From IMG/VR virus record IMGVR_UViG_3300044797_000098, positions 186,001-250,000 of that record: a DNA stretch of 64,000 nucleotides. The stretch is one strand, 5' to 3'. Position 1 is the first letter of the stretch; the number at the start of each line of letters is the position of its first letter. The notes beneath the pieces are model-generated. The model saw only the letters and a program-made list of their open reading frames with translations. It had not been told where the DNA came from and did not search any database. The DNA is from a virus. The translations under genes and the position numbers were made by a program. Shown here in pieces: positions 52,828 through 61,257 of this stretch.

Positions 52828-53648
52828 TTTATTTCACCGTGATCTGTATTATTAAACGTATTCATACCTCTACTACTCTTATTCATAAACTCTGTTCCCT
52901 CTTTACATATCGCTAAATGATCGCAATAGCCACACAAACGTGTGGGGCTCGCTTCCCATAATTGTTCGTCTTCTATGTCTTTTGCGTAAGTCTCGAATTG
53001 ATCTTTGATTTCCATAATCTCGTCTATATTAAAAACTTTTTCAATACGCTCAAAATTATGACGAACCAATATGTATGAACCACGTATTTGTTTTATCGCC
53101 GGATCCTCGGTCGCAAGCACGTATGCATACGTCTGTAATTGAAGCCAGTCGTCTTGAAGATATCTTTTATCTTTCGTTGTCTTATAGTCTCCAACATTTA
53201 ATATACCATCATGATCGATCTGGATCTTATCAATCATACCATTTAATATAATACGATCTGTTATTGGAAAACTGAAGTTTTTTTCTACTGCAATTACATC
53301 TTTTAATGTATGTTTTTCATTAGTTATTTTTTGTAAATAAGCATCTATCATACTAAACGCTTCTTTTTTACTGTCTTCGGACATTGATTTTCCGAACTCT
53401 TTCATTGCAATTTTATACGCTTTACCCATAACTATATGTAATGGATGATCTGATCCATTAATATAAGTTTTATGAAACTCTTCCAATGTTAAATGAACAA
53501 ACTTACCAAGCGTGTGGAATGCCCAGGTCTTTCTTGGCAACCTCATTTCATACGTATAATAATACTTTTTCTTACATTGATCGAACGTTTTAACTTTACT
53601 TACTGATAGTTTTAATTTTTTAATTATATTATTTTGTTCTTCTGACAT
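52821..53648 (-). CDS. RecB/Cas4-like PD-(D/E)XK nuclease with Fe-S-type Cys set
   Basis: 275 residues. Motif set: GMIDKIQ (Asp140), NVGDYKTTK (Asp154, Lys156), and the Q-x3-Y helix WLQLQTYAYVL, all typical of the RecB/Cas4 nuclease fold. Cys25 near the N-terminus and a C-terminal trio C239, C242, C248 in LCGYCDHLAICKEG match the four-Cys Fe-S cluster of AddB/Cas4-type enzymes. The family degrades DNA ends, often 5'-3'. In the recombination gene set it could act in end resection. No CRISPR genes are near, so Cas4 function is not implied. Confidence 0.85.
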   Translation of the reverse strand: MSEEQNNIIKKLKLSVSKVKTFDQCKKKYYYTYEMRLPRKTWAFHTLGKFVHLTLEEFHKTYINGSDHPLHIVMGKAYKIAMKEFGKSMSEDSKKEAFSMIDAYLQKITNEKHTLKDVIAVEKNFSFPITDRIILNGMIDKIQIDHDGILNVGDYKTTKDKRYLQDDWLQLQTYAYVLATEDPAIKQIRGSYILVRHNFERIEKVFNIDEIMEIKDQFETYAKDIEDEQLWEASPTRLCGYCDHLAICKEGTEFMNKSSRGMNTFNNTDHGEIKW

Positions 53649-53698
53649 CTTTATGATTATATATCAGCATAATTTACGTTGTAGTGGTCGAGTAAAAA

Positions 53699-54325
53699 TT
53701 ATATTACTACGCTTGGTGTTTTATTCATTTTAATGCGTGGGACATCTAATTTATCCACCGATACACAAAAATTACTTTTTGCCCACGCCCTTGATTGTAT
53801 TGTACGCGGTATTATATCCCCCTCATTAAGGATGATACATACACCTTTTTTACAAAAATTGGTATGATTAATTATACCAATATCATAAAATACGCGCCTA
53901 CTTTTTACATATTTTTCATCGTCGATTCTAACAAAAACATGGTAATCGATTTTATCGAGCGCTCCTAATCCGTTTTGAGTAAAACTATCACGTGTTATTA
54001 GCAAGTTTTTTGCATTTGGTTTTGATGTATTAACGCTGTATTTTTTTCCATCATTATCAATTAAATCAATCCCATCGTCATGATTTTTATCTACATAGAT
54101 CTCAAAATCTGGCTTATTTGTGCCGAGTAAAAGATATGCTATAATTTCTGCAAGTTTGCCGAAAAATAAATCTCTTTTTCTCTCACTAACTGTTCTAAAT
54201 CTGGATCCTCTCTGCAATCTCGGATCAATAGTTTCTGATTTTTTATTAGCAAACTTTATCGCTTCGTTAATTAGATCTTTTGATATTTTGATTTCAACAC
54301 CTTTAAAATTTAAATCCATCCTCAT
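53699..54325 (-). CDS. Possible restriction-endonuclease-fold protein
   Basis: 208 residues from ATG 54325, which follows AGAAAGGTATTT; upstream in-frame codons would overlap the previous gene. FFGKLAEIIAYLLLG followed by DDGIDLIDNDGKKYSVNTSK resembles the E ... GxD ... V-K core of PD-(D/E)XK nucleases. The usual catalytic Lys position reads Asn in YSVNTSK, so it may be altered or use the next Lys. A lone endonuclease or an inactive relative is the best reading. No methyltransferase is adjacent. Confidence 0.5.
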   Translation of the reverse strand: MRMDLNFKGVEIKISKDLINEAIKFANKKSETIDPRLQRGSRFRTVSERKRDLFFGKLAEIIAYLLLGTNKPDFEIYVDKNHDDGIDLIDNDGKKYSVNTSKPNAKNLLITRDSFTQNGLGALDKIDYHVFVRIDDEKYVKSRRVFYDIGIINHTNFCKKGVCIILNEGDIIPRTIQSRAWAKSNFCVSVDKLDVPRIKMNKTPSVVI

Positions 54326-54335
54326 AAATACCTTT

Positions 54336-55358
54336 CTAATGTAATACCACTCTCTGATTCCAAACCCATTTAAAAACCATACCAACACCCTGATCCCTCG
54401 GAAAAACCATCTGATACAAGGCACCAACATCTTGTTTTGTTGGCTGATACGGATATGTAGATATTATCCATCTATTGACCGTATTATCTCTATAATAACA
54501 TGTAAAACTGTTGGTGCGAGCATTATATTCTCGACGAACAAAAGATCCCTGTGTTGGAGGACTATCGAGCGCCGTATTCATTAATAGATTTCCATCTCTT
54601 ACAATTTCTGTATTTTCCAATGAAAAATCTCCACGATTAATTATTACTGGATTTGTTGGGTCTTCTGTTGTAGCATCCTGATATACAACTAATGCTCGTG
54701 GATTAAATATCTTATCTGATGTTGATGATTGTTCTTGCACATATTCTACTGGCGTAGATTTGCCAATTATTCTGGTTGTTGATGGAAGATTTCCTACACC
54801 CGGATAGACTTCACCTTCCGAGTTTTCGGTTGAATATATTTGTTTAAATTTATTATTAACCGACGATGGGTCATTTACGAACCCAGCAGGATTACCATTA
54901 GCATCAAAACCACTTGGAATGGCTGGCTGAGATTCATTATACACTGTAACACCAGCATTCTGCGTTCCAAGATATCTAAAATTAGGATTTGGGCTATCTG
55001 TCCCGAATGGATATAGACTATTCACCGAACTTGCATTATTTAGATTTGTTGTTGCTGAACGAGATACTCTTGCTCCGACTGCATATGCCGGTAATTGTTC
55101 TGGCGTTGTTGAATATGTTTGAGTAATTATTGCTGAATTATCTACACCATTTGTAGCGAATACATTTAATATAACTGTTAAAAGTGTTTGTGGCATAGTT
55201 ATTGGAACTATATAGATTGGTGAAGAAAGATCTGGTGTTGATCCGTCAAGTGTAAAAAATATAGTGGAAGGCTCACTCGTAGATATGGCAATAGTATCCG
55301 GGATACCGGGAATAGTTTGCGTTGCACTTGCTGTTATTGTGATATTGATTACGCCCAT
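54336..55358 (-). CDS. Virion-like protein with chitobiase-C-terminal-type domain
   Basis: 340 residues. Residues about 16-75 (IPGIPDTIAISTSEPSTIFF, TLDGSTPDLSSPIY) match the CHB_HEX_C pattern (FYTxDGSxPxxxS-x-x-Y), a beta-sandwich often found in surface and virion proteins. The rest is beta-prone and Asn/Thr/Pro-rich, with no catalytic residues, and ends RDQGVGMVFKWVWNQRVVLH. It is a structural-type protein but lies alone among replication genes (between the endonuclease-like gene and dNMP kinase), 20 kb from the virion block. It may be a receptor-binding or head-surface accessory protein. Role inferred. Confidence 0.7.
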   Translation of the reverse strand: MGVINITITASATQTIPGIPDTIAISTSEPSTIFFTLDGSTPDLSSPIYIVPITMPQTLLTVILNVFATNGVDNSAIITQTYSTTPEQLPAYAVGARVSRSATTNLNNASSVNSLYPFGTDSPNPNFRYLGTQNAGVTVYNESQPAIPSGFDANGNPAGFVNDPSSVNNKFKQIYSTENSEGEVYPGVGNLPSTTRIIGKSTPVEYVQEQSSTSDKIFNPRALVVYQDATTEDPTNPVIINRGDFSLENTEIVRDGNLLMNTALDSPPTQGSFVRREYNARTNSFTCYYRDNTVNRWIISTYPYQPTKQDVGALYQMVFPRDQGVGMVFKWVWNQRVVLH

Positions 55359-55367
55359 TATATTATG

Positions 55368-55961
55368 CTATTTTATACGCAACTCATCTACTATCTGCTT
55401 TACCTCTTCTGACAACTGATCAATAGAATAATCATTATGAATTACTTTATTAAAAACACTATCTGGTATAGTGTCCTGTTCAGTTTCAGATACATCTTTT
55501 CCAATATCTGTTCCATTTCGTAAGACTCTAATTAAATAAAATCCTCTATCTTTCAGATATTCTATTTCATTTAAAAATCTTGCGTCAGAACACACATATG
55601 CACGCGCGTGTGCATTCTTCTTAAGATCATAATCAAAATTATGTATCCATATATTCTTATTATATTTACGCGCCTGTTTTCCTAAATCAGTTAGGACTTT
55701 TCTATATGTTAGATATCGAGCATCTTCATCATGATAAATCATATCTATGATCTCGGATCTTAATTGACTTGCTCCATATAGACACTCATCATCAGCACAA
55801 GGAAACATAATCTTCACAATTTCCTTCATCGGATCAGCGAATGCTCTTATTCTGTATTCATTTTGACTTAATTTAAGATGTTCTATAAGTAATTCAGCAA
55901 TTAAATTTTTCCCTGAGCGGGCTTTACCAGATATAGCCACCCGTATTTGATTACCAGTCAT
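55368..55961 (-). CDS. Deoxynucleoside monophosphate kinase-like protein
   Basis: 197 residues. The P-loop is ISGKARSGKN (10-19), followed by NMP-binding helices (RIRAFADPMKEIVKIMFP, LTYRKVLTDLGKQARKYNKN) and a LID-type Arg region near VSETEQDTIPDS. This matches the T4 gp1-type family that phosphorylates dNMPs to dNDPs, feeding phage DNA synthesis. It overlaps the SbcC-like gene by 11 bp. Length is close to T4 gp1 (241) but shorter. Confidence 0.83.
   Translation of the reverse strand: MTGNQIRVAISGKARSGKNLIAELLIEHLKLSQNEYRIRAFADPMKEIVKIMFPCADDECLYGASQLRSEIIDMIYHDEDARYLTYRKVLTDLGKQARKYNKNIWIHNFDYDLKKNAHARAYVCSDARFLNEIEYLKDRGFYLIRVLRNGTDIGKDVSETEQDTIPDSVFNKVIHNDYSIDQLSEEVKQIVDELRIK
55591..55615. 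other. 25-bp alternating pyrimidine-purine tract (Z-DNA-prone)
   Basis: CACACATATGCACGCGCGTG plus TGCAT alternates strictly, with the palindrome CACGCGCGTG in the middle, inside the coding region of the dNMP kinase. It resembles the tract at 33728-33750. Function unknown. Confidence 0.5.
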
Positions 55962-58107
55962 TTGCTACCTTTGCTGTCGATACGAAGTTTTCATCCTGTT
56001 CTACTACTATAACACTATTAAACTTTGTTTTTAAATCTTTATTATGAGTGATGACCAAAATCTTCATATCCTGACTTAATTTTTTGATCGCTTCCTCGAA
56101 CAACTCAACATTAATATCATCAAGGCACTGATCCACCTCATCAATTAATAACATCTGCATTTTTACCCCGAGTCGCTTCGTTAACACGGATGCAAGCCCA
56201 AGTCTTAATGACAATGCAACAATTAATTTCTGTGCTCCGCTTAATTGCTGATACTCAAAAGTATCATTGTTCATCAAAAACTCTATATCGAGTGTATCAT
56301 CGATATCACCATCAGATCGCTCTTTGGAAACCAAAAATTGCATAACAATTCCGGGATGAAGTTTTGATATAAATTGATTTGTTTCATACATAAAATCATC
56401 AAGGATCGTTTGAGTTATTAATGCCGGAATGCCTTTACTACCGAAGGCTGAAACAACTTTACTATGAACAATATATTTTTTCTCTAATATCTCTATATTT
56501 GCCTTATACTCTTTTATCTTTTCTATATCCAATGTTCTTTGTTCTATTTTGTGATTTAAAATTGCTATTTTATTAGATATTAAAACTATTTCTTTATTTA
56601 TATTTTCAGTTTCCAACATTGTTGCTTGAAGTTTATATTTCATATCTGATATTTCAGATTTTATATTATTTATTAACTGTGATTTATCTTCTGGTTTATT
56701 TAATTTCAATAACTCTAACTGTTGTTTTTTGTTATCAAAATCTATTTTTGACTTCTCTAAAAGATCATTGAACTCTATAAATACTGATTTCTTCGTTTCT
56801 ACTTCTTTTTCTTTATTTTGTAATAATTGTTTTTTATTTTCTAATTTTGCTATTATGGTTTCTAATTGTTGAAGTTCATCTTTTAAATTTTTATCTTTGT
56901 TATTTAACAATAATATATTCTCTTGTGCTGATTTAATCAAAATTGTATGTTGTTTGATTTCTTGATCAATGGCCTCTTGACAAGATTTTACCTCTATATC
57001 TGTAATTATTCTTCGACAATGTTTGCAACTTCCACCAGATGGAAGTGGTATTTTTAATTCTATTAACTTAGCATTTGATGAACTAATTAGCGCTTTTCTT
57101 TCAATAATTTCTTTTGTGATATTTTCTATATCTTGTTTTATTAAATTTTTTGATCGTAAATTAGAAAGATCTATTTTTGATATTTCTAATTTTAGATCTT
57201 TTATCTCTTTCAATGCTACTGATGCTGTATCTTTTATTAATGATATTTTTTTATCATACTCTTTAACTGAATTAGAAAGTTTATTGGTTTCATTTTCTAA
57301 AAGTTTATATTTCGATGCATACTCTAAAATATCTTTTTCTATTGCTTCTAACTCTTTAATTGATTGATTATATCGATTAGAATATGTATCGTGTGTTTCC
57401 TTTAATATTGAAAATGAATTATTTTTATTTTCAGTTAATGTAGAAAACTCCAACAATTCATTATTATATTGAATAATATCAACTTCTGGGAAACCGATTG
57501 TTGAAAGAATTGTTTTAGTTTTTTCAATTTCTTTTAGTAAATCCGATGTTCGTTTTTTTGCTGATGCTTCATATTTTGAATAAATATCTAACTGTAAAAT
57601 TGATTTAAGCATCTTCTTTCGTTCTGATGGACGAAGCGATGCTAATCCTGTCATATCTGACTGCCCAAAAAACGCTGAATTGCAAAAAGTCTTATAGTTT
57701 ATTTTTAATATTTTCTGTATTTCTTGTTCTGTCTGGGAGTTTGTTCTCGCAGTTTTGTCTATAAATTGCCCGTTTTCTTGAATGAAAAGACGAACCTCTC
57801 CTCCAAGTTTGATATGACGGGAACGAACTATACGATAGACATTATTATCGAACGATGAAACAAAATCGAATGAAACTTTGCAAGATTGTGTTTTCTTACG
57901 AATTAACTCATCGAGACTCGAATAATCTGTTTCATTAAAAAGAACAAAACGAATGGAAGAAAAAATCGTGCTTTTACCAGCAGCATTAGAACCTCGTTCG
58001 TTTCCTCGTATTTTTCCAATGATTAATGCAAGATTAAAATCATCAAAATTAATAATACTTTCTGAATGACCACAAAAATCTTGCATATGTAAAAGTAATG
58101 GTCTCAT
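55951..58107 (-). CDS. sbcC: SbcC/Rad50-like ATPase (T4 gp46 type)
   Basis: 718 residues from ATG 58107, which overlaps the upstream stop as ATGA; a GTG at 58113 is also open. Walker A is NERGSNAAGKST (about 36-47). Two long coiled coils flank a zinc hook GGSCKHCRRII (about 359-369). The ABC signature LSGAQKLIVALSLRLGLAS and Walker B MLLIDEVDQCLDD follow. Together with the SbcD-like nuclease encoded just upstream it would form a DNA-end-processing complex for recombination-dependent replication, as T4 gp46/47 do. It is shorter than E. coli SbcC (1048) and longer than gp46 (560). Confidence 0.93.
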   Translation of the reverse strand: MRPLLLHMQDFCGHSESIINFDDFNLALIIGKIRGNERGSNAAGKSTIFSSIRFVLFNETDYSSLDELIRKKTQSCKVSFDFVSSFDNNVYRIVRSRHIKLGGEVRLFIQENGQFIDKTARTNSQTEQEIQKILKINYKTFCNSAFFGQSDMTGLASLRPSERKKMLKSILQLDIYSKYEASAKKRTSDLLKEIEKTKTILSTIGFPEVDIIQYNNELLEFSTLTENKNNSFSILKETHDTYSNRYNQSIKELEAIEKDILEYASKYKLLENETNKLSNSVKEYDKKISLIKDTASVALKEIKDLKLEISKIDLSNLRSKNLIKQDIENITKEIIERKALISSSNAKLIELKIPLPSGGSCKHCRRIITDIEVKSCQEAIDQEIKQHTILIKSAQENILLLNNKDKNLKDELQQLETIIAKLENKKQLLQNKEKEVETKKSVFIEFNDLLEKSKIDFDNKKQQLELLKLNKPEDKSQLINNIKSEISDMKYKLQATMLETENINKEIVLISNKIAILNHKIEQRTLDIEKIKEYKANIEILEKKYIVHSKVVSAFGSKGIPALITQTILDDFMYETNQFISKLHPGIVMQFLVSKERSDGDIDDTLDIEFLMNNDTFEYQQLSGAQKLIVALSLRLGLASVLTKRLGVKMQMLLIDEVDQCLDDINVELFEEAIKKLSQDMKILVITHNKDLKTKFNSVIVVEQDENFVSTAKVANDW

Positions 58108-59291
58108 GCACACTCTTTCACTATATTATTTGCCAACTGTATAAAATCATCTTTTATTTCTTCTTCAACATTCTCGTCCGCGTATAACTTTATAGCCATT
58201 GCTTCATTTACCGTATTATCAATACTATTGTCTAATGTATTTTTTCTAATCGTAGCAACCCGTCGCTCTTCACTTACTCTTGCTGTGTGATATACACCAA
58301 TATCATTGGTTAAATAATTTTCTATCGCAGTTCGATCAATTTTAACAACATCAGGGCTATCCAATGTTATATTAAGTTTTACGATTGATTTAGCCAAGCC
58401 GTCTTTATTATTTTCTAATTCTTTTAGCACATAAGCCGTTGCATCTATTATATTTTCTGGCACGGATATTGAAACTTGATTTAATGAACGGGTGGGTATT
58501 TTTATATATTCATATGGTGTAGATTTGCTCGGATCTATAATGGCTATTAATTTATCTTGATCGGTTTCACCAAAATTACTTATATCCAATGATCCAATAT
58601 GTGAAACATAAGGAGATCTATTTAATATCTGATGTTTATGGATATGACCAAAAAATGTATAATCATAATCTTTGAACATCTCTATCGGACAAAATAACTC
58701 ATTGATAGTATCATCAATCTCATTCAAGGCCGGTATTGAACCTTCTATTGCAAGATGCCCGATCATACATTTCATATTATTGCGATTTATTTCTGCCAAT
58801 TCGTAAGGAAGCCTACTTTGCAATATACTTATTGCTTCATCATGACTATTTGTATTAAAAGATCGTCTATCTCGGAATGGCATCAATGTAAATGAAACAT
58901 CGTCTATGTGAATAGTGTTTATGGTTTTATAGACGAAAATATTTTCTATCTCCGCTGCTGTTATTATATCCAACGAACTAAACTGTTGCTGACCGGATCT
59001 TAAAAGATCATGATTGCCAAGAATTATATGAACCGATATATTTGCATCTGAACATCTTTTTAACCACTCAATTAGCAATACAACTATTTCTGATGGTGGT
59101 TTGGGATGATCGAACACATCGCCAGTTATTATTATTGTTGATACTTCATGATCGATTGCTTGATGTAAAATCCATTCTAAAATATTAAACTGATCCACCA
59201 CTCTTGAATTTAATTGGCTTCCAATTACTGGTTTTCCAATAACTGACATTCCACCAAGATGTGGGTCTCCAACAATCATCGTTTTATTCAT
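58104..59291 (-). CDS. sbcD: SbcD/Mre11-like nuclease (T4 gp47 type)
   Basis: 395 residues with the calcineurin-like phosphoesterase motifs: VGDPHLGG (Asp9, His11), TGDVFDH (about 61-67), LGNHDLL (about 95-101), and GHIHKHQ near 215. These bind two Mn ions and cut DNA ends with the SbcC-type ATPase. The C-terminal 150 residues carry a capping-type region. The stop overlaps the sbcC start by 4 bp and the start abuts the primase zinc-domain gene, a classic pair order (nuclease then ATPase). Confidence 0.93.
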   Translation of the reverse strand: MNKTMIVGDPHLGGMSVIGKPVIGSQLNSRVVDQFNILEWILHQAIDHEVSTIIITGDVFDHPKPPSEIVVLLIEWLKRCSDANISVHIILGNHDLLRSGQQQFSSLDIITAAEIENIFVYKTINTIHIDDVSFTLMPFRDRRSFNTNSHDEAISILQSRLPYELAEINRNNMKCMIGHLAIEGSIPALNEIDDTINELFCPIEMFKDYDYTFFGHIHKHQILNRSPYVSHIGSLDISNFGETDQDKLIAIIDPSKSTPYEYIKIPTRSLNQVSISVPENIIDATAYVLKELENNKDGLAKSIVKLNITLDSPDVVKIDRTAIENYLTNDIGVYHTARVSEERRVATIRKNTLDNSIDNTVNEAMAIKLYADENVEEEIKDDFIQLANNIVKECA

Positions 59292-59900
59292 TTAATATTT
59301 TTCCAGTTTATTAAAAAGTTTATTTATTAATTTCTTTAAACCATCTACTTCTAATGTATGTTTAGATGTCATAGTATCATACACAAGCGTCAATTTTTCT
59401 GCGTATGCTATCGCATCATCATCATTTGAATTATCTAATATAAACGATCTTATCTTGGATGAAAACTCTAAAATTGCATTTTGTCGATCAAAAAAATCTT
59501 TTTGATTATTGATTTCTACGCTATTATCAATATAATAGTTATCTACTATTTTTCGTGCTGCCTGTTCAGCAGTTAAATTTTCCATGTGTGAAACTAATTG
59601 AACTGCACGACCTCCGCGGTGGCATCCGAAACAATTGAATGATTTTGTTTCGCTATAATAATAAAATGATGGACTACGATCATTATGCCCTGGTAATGGG
59701 CAACATATTTTAGTCAATGTGTTGCCACTATATCCGTCTATATTTACTCCATATGCTTTTAATATTGTCATTAAATCAGCAGTGTTTGCCTGCTGAATAA
59801 GCAATTTTATAGCATCGCGATCATTTGTTCCAGTATTCCAACCTTCGTTTTGTGTTGCGCTGTTGCTATCTCGTTTGGGATTATATTGTATTTTTGGCAT
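59292..59900 (-). CDS. Separate DnaG-type CHC2 zinc-binding primase subunit
   Basis: 202 residues. KICCPLPGHNDRSPSFYYYS (63-82) and SFNCFGCHRGGRAVQLVSHM (87-107) give Cys66/67, His72, Cys90 and Cys93, the CHC2 zinc ribbon that reads the template in DnaG. EQAARKIVDNYY continues the family. The rest is a helical C-terminus without the TOPRIM core. The core is encoded separately at 35330-36073, so the primase looks split. The N-terminal 50 are polar and unusual; a shorter start at ATG 59771 is possible. The start at 59900 overlaps a 54-residue frame (59807-59971). It abuts the SbcD gene. Confidence 0.88.
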   Translation of the reverse strand: MPKIQYNPKRDSNSATQNEGWNTGTNDRDAIKLLIQQANTADLMTILKAYGVNIDGYSGNTLTKICCPLPGHNDRSPSFYYYSETKSFNCFGCHRGGRAVQLVSHMENLTAEQAARKIVDNYYIDNSVEINNQKDFFDRQNAILEFSSKIRSFILDNSNDDDAIAYAEKLTLVYDTMTSKHTLEVDGLKKLINKLFNKLEKY

Positions 59901-59971
59901 AACGACACATAACTGCTATATTGATCTTTTTCTTCAATAATTAAATTGAGCAACTTTTCTTTTGTGATCAT
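59807..59971 (-). CDS. Short helical open frame, uncertain gene
   Basis: 54 residues from ATG 59971 (MITKEKLLNLIIEEKDQYSS) to 59807, all helical. It overlaps the start of the zinc-domain primase gene by 94 bp in a different frame. If the primase subunit starts internally at 59771, the two would not overlap and this would be a normal small gene filling the 78-bp gap after 59979. No good RBS for either. Function unknown. Confidence 0.4.
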   Translation of the reverse strand: MITKEKLLNLIIEEKDQYSSYVSLCQKYNIIPNEIATAQHKTKVGILEQMIAML

Positions 59972-59978
59972 AGGATCA

Positions 59979-60428
59979 TTATATTGCTTTATTTGTTTTG
60001 ACTTCCGAAGCCAACACATCTAATGCTTTCTCTATTTTTTCTAATTTATACTCTATATTGTTCATATTATCACGCTGAATTAATAACATTTTCATAAGCA
60101 ACATTGCTAATGCGGTTCCACCAGCACCTTCTGGCTGGTTTTCATCGGTATTTAATTCATTTGCAAGGGCAATTAGTTTCTGTAATATCTCTAACTCAAT
60201 ATCTTTATTGATTTGTGTTTTATTGATTACAAGTCTTTTGTCCTCAATAATTGCTTTAAACTTACTACCTAAATCAAAACTTCTCTGTTTATATTCTTCT
60301 ATTTTAGAAAATACCTTTTCTGCTTGTTCATTGAACGCAGCACTGGTATCCGGTTTCGGTTTAGGAATAGTTGAGGCCTGATTATTAATCTTAAGGCCTT
60401 TCTTTTTTGGATTATTGTCCGATGACAT
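59979..60428 (-). CDS. Conserved-looking helical phage protein
   Basis: 149 residues. A polar N-terminus with PKPKPD is followed by helices, GAGGTALAMLLMKMLLIQRD and NNIEYKLEKIEKALDVLASE. This pattern (G-x-A-L-x-x-L-L-M-K-x-L-L-x-Q-R-D-x-x-N) I associate with large phages near replication genes; no function is known. The start overlaps the previous stop by 17 bp. It may be a coiled-coil accessory factor. Confidence 0.68.
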   Translation of the reverse strand: MSSDNNPKKKGLKINNQASTIPKPKPDTSAAFNEQAEKVFSKIEEYKQRSFDLGSKFKAIIEDKRLVINKTQINKDIELEILQKLIALANELNTDENQPEGAGGTALAMLLMKMLLIQRDNMNNIEYKLEKIEKALDVLASEVKTNKAI

Positions 60429-60720
60429 GATTTCGACTAATAATGATTAGATCTTTTTGAACTTCGAGATTATATTTTGAACCATCTTTATTTGCACCAA
60501 TGGCTTCTTCTAATGCTGGAATGAATGCAGATACCTTATATCGTAGAAAACATTTTGACGGATCGAGTGGAACCGGATTACAATACTGCGAAACGAATTG
60601 ATTTGGTATTGCAAACATTAATACTTCTTTGTTTTTAATTTCATTCCAGATTTTATCGCCTTCTGTTAGAAGTGCTGTTGGCTGGGCTGCTTGTTGTGGG
60701 TGTGATTTATTTGTTGTCAT
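60412..60720 (-). CDS. Hypothetical protein
   Basis: 102 residues from ATG 60720 (MTTNKSHPQQAAQ); AAGGATAATAAA just upstream supports this start over an ATG at 60744, which would overlap the previous gene by 11 bp. A Gln/Ala/Pro-rich leader is followed by a compact domain with EVLMFAIPNQFVSQYCNPVP and KVSAFIPALEEAI. No known motif. Overlaps the next gene by 17 bp. Confidence 0.65.
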   Translation of the reverse strand: MTTNKSHPQQAAQPTALLTEGDKIWNEIKNKEVLMFAIPNQFVSQYCNPVPLDPSKCFLRYKVSAFIPALEEAIGANKDGSKYNLEVQKDLIIISRNHVIGQ

Positions 60721-60733
60721 TTTATTATCCTTT

Positions 60734-61042
60734 TTAGTTTTCATTTGTCTGTATCCCTGTTAAAATTACATCTAAATCTTTTTTTAGCAAGTTTCCTATA
60801 AATCTTTGTTTTTCTCTTGCATTTTTTATTAAAATTGTTGTAGGTATTTCAGTAATCCCGAACCTTCTACCTATGTTATCAAAATAGTGAATATCAATAC
60901 ATAATATGTATATATTATTATCTAATTTAGAAACTGATGAAAATAACATATCTTTTATTGGATTACATAAATCCGATGAATAAAAACACAATAACATATC
61001 TTGTTTAATACTAAAATCTTGTTCGGAAGTAAGAAACTGCAT
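60734..61042 (-). CDS. Thioredoxin-fold protein lacking the second active Cys
   Basis: 102 residues. CFYSSDLCNPIKDML occupies the place of the WCGPC loop, keeping one Cys (Cys26) followed by Asn-Pro, so no CxxC disulfide. The cis-Pro motif EIPTTILIKN and the strand-helix order (IYILCIDI, IGRRFGITEIPTTI, KQRFIGNLLKKDLDVIL) match thioredoxins. It is probably a binding or structural relative, for example a processivity factor partner as for T7 polymerase, rather than a reductase. TAATG overlap with the gene before it. Confidence 0.7.
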   Translation of the reverse strand: MQFLTSEQDFSIKQDMLLCFYSSDLCNPIKDMLFSSVSKLDNNIYILCIDIHYFDNIGRRFGITEIPTTILIKNAREKQRFIGNLLKKDLDVILTGIQTNEN

Positions 61043-61248
61043 TAGTTTTTATTTTGCTCTTTATTTTGCTCTTTATTTTGTAAAAATTTAATTACCCCCT
61101 CTGATATTACCTTAATCTCTTTTACGAGATCATCGGAAGTTAATATATTTTTATTTACGAGCACACGTTCGAGCGCCGATACTCGAATTATTAAATCTGC
61201 TACAAGCAAGTCTTGTTCTTTTTGTTTATTTTCGTTGTTATCGCTCAT
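61042..61248 (-). CDS. Small helical protein with NKEQ repeat tail
   Basis: 68 residues: a helical protein LLVADLIIRVSALERVLVNK, with ISEGVIKFL and a C-terminal NKEQNKEQNKN tail encoded by a 12-bp tandem repeat (61051-61080). Overlaps the thioredoxin-like gene start (TAATG). No known motif. Confidence 0.65.
   Translation of the reverse strand: MSDNNENKQKEQDLLVADLIIRVSALERVLVNKNILTSDDLVKEIKVISEGVIKFLQNKEQNKEQNKN
61051..61080 (-). repeat. 12-bp tandem repeat, 2.5 copies
   Basis: ATTTTGCTCTTT repeats twice and then partly (ATTTTG) within the coding end of 61042-61248, giving NKEQ repeats. Such repeats can change copy number by slippage without breaking the frame. Confidence 0.7.
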
Positions 61249-61257
61249 TAATTTTCC

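Noticed and set aside
53101-53648. Cas4 as part of a CRISPR system
   Set aside because: No repeats or other cas genes nearby; the Cys and PD-(D/E)XK pattern also fits RecB/AddB-type phage nucleases.
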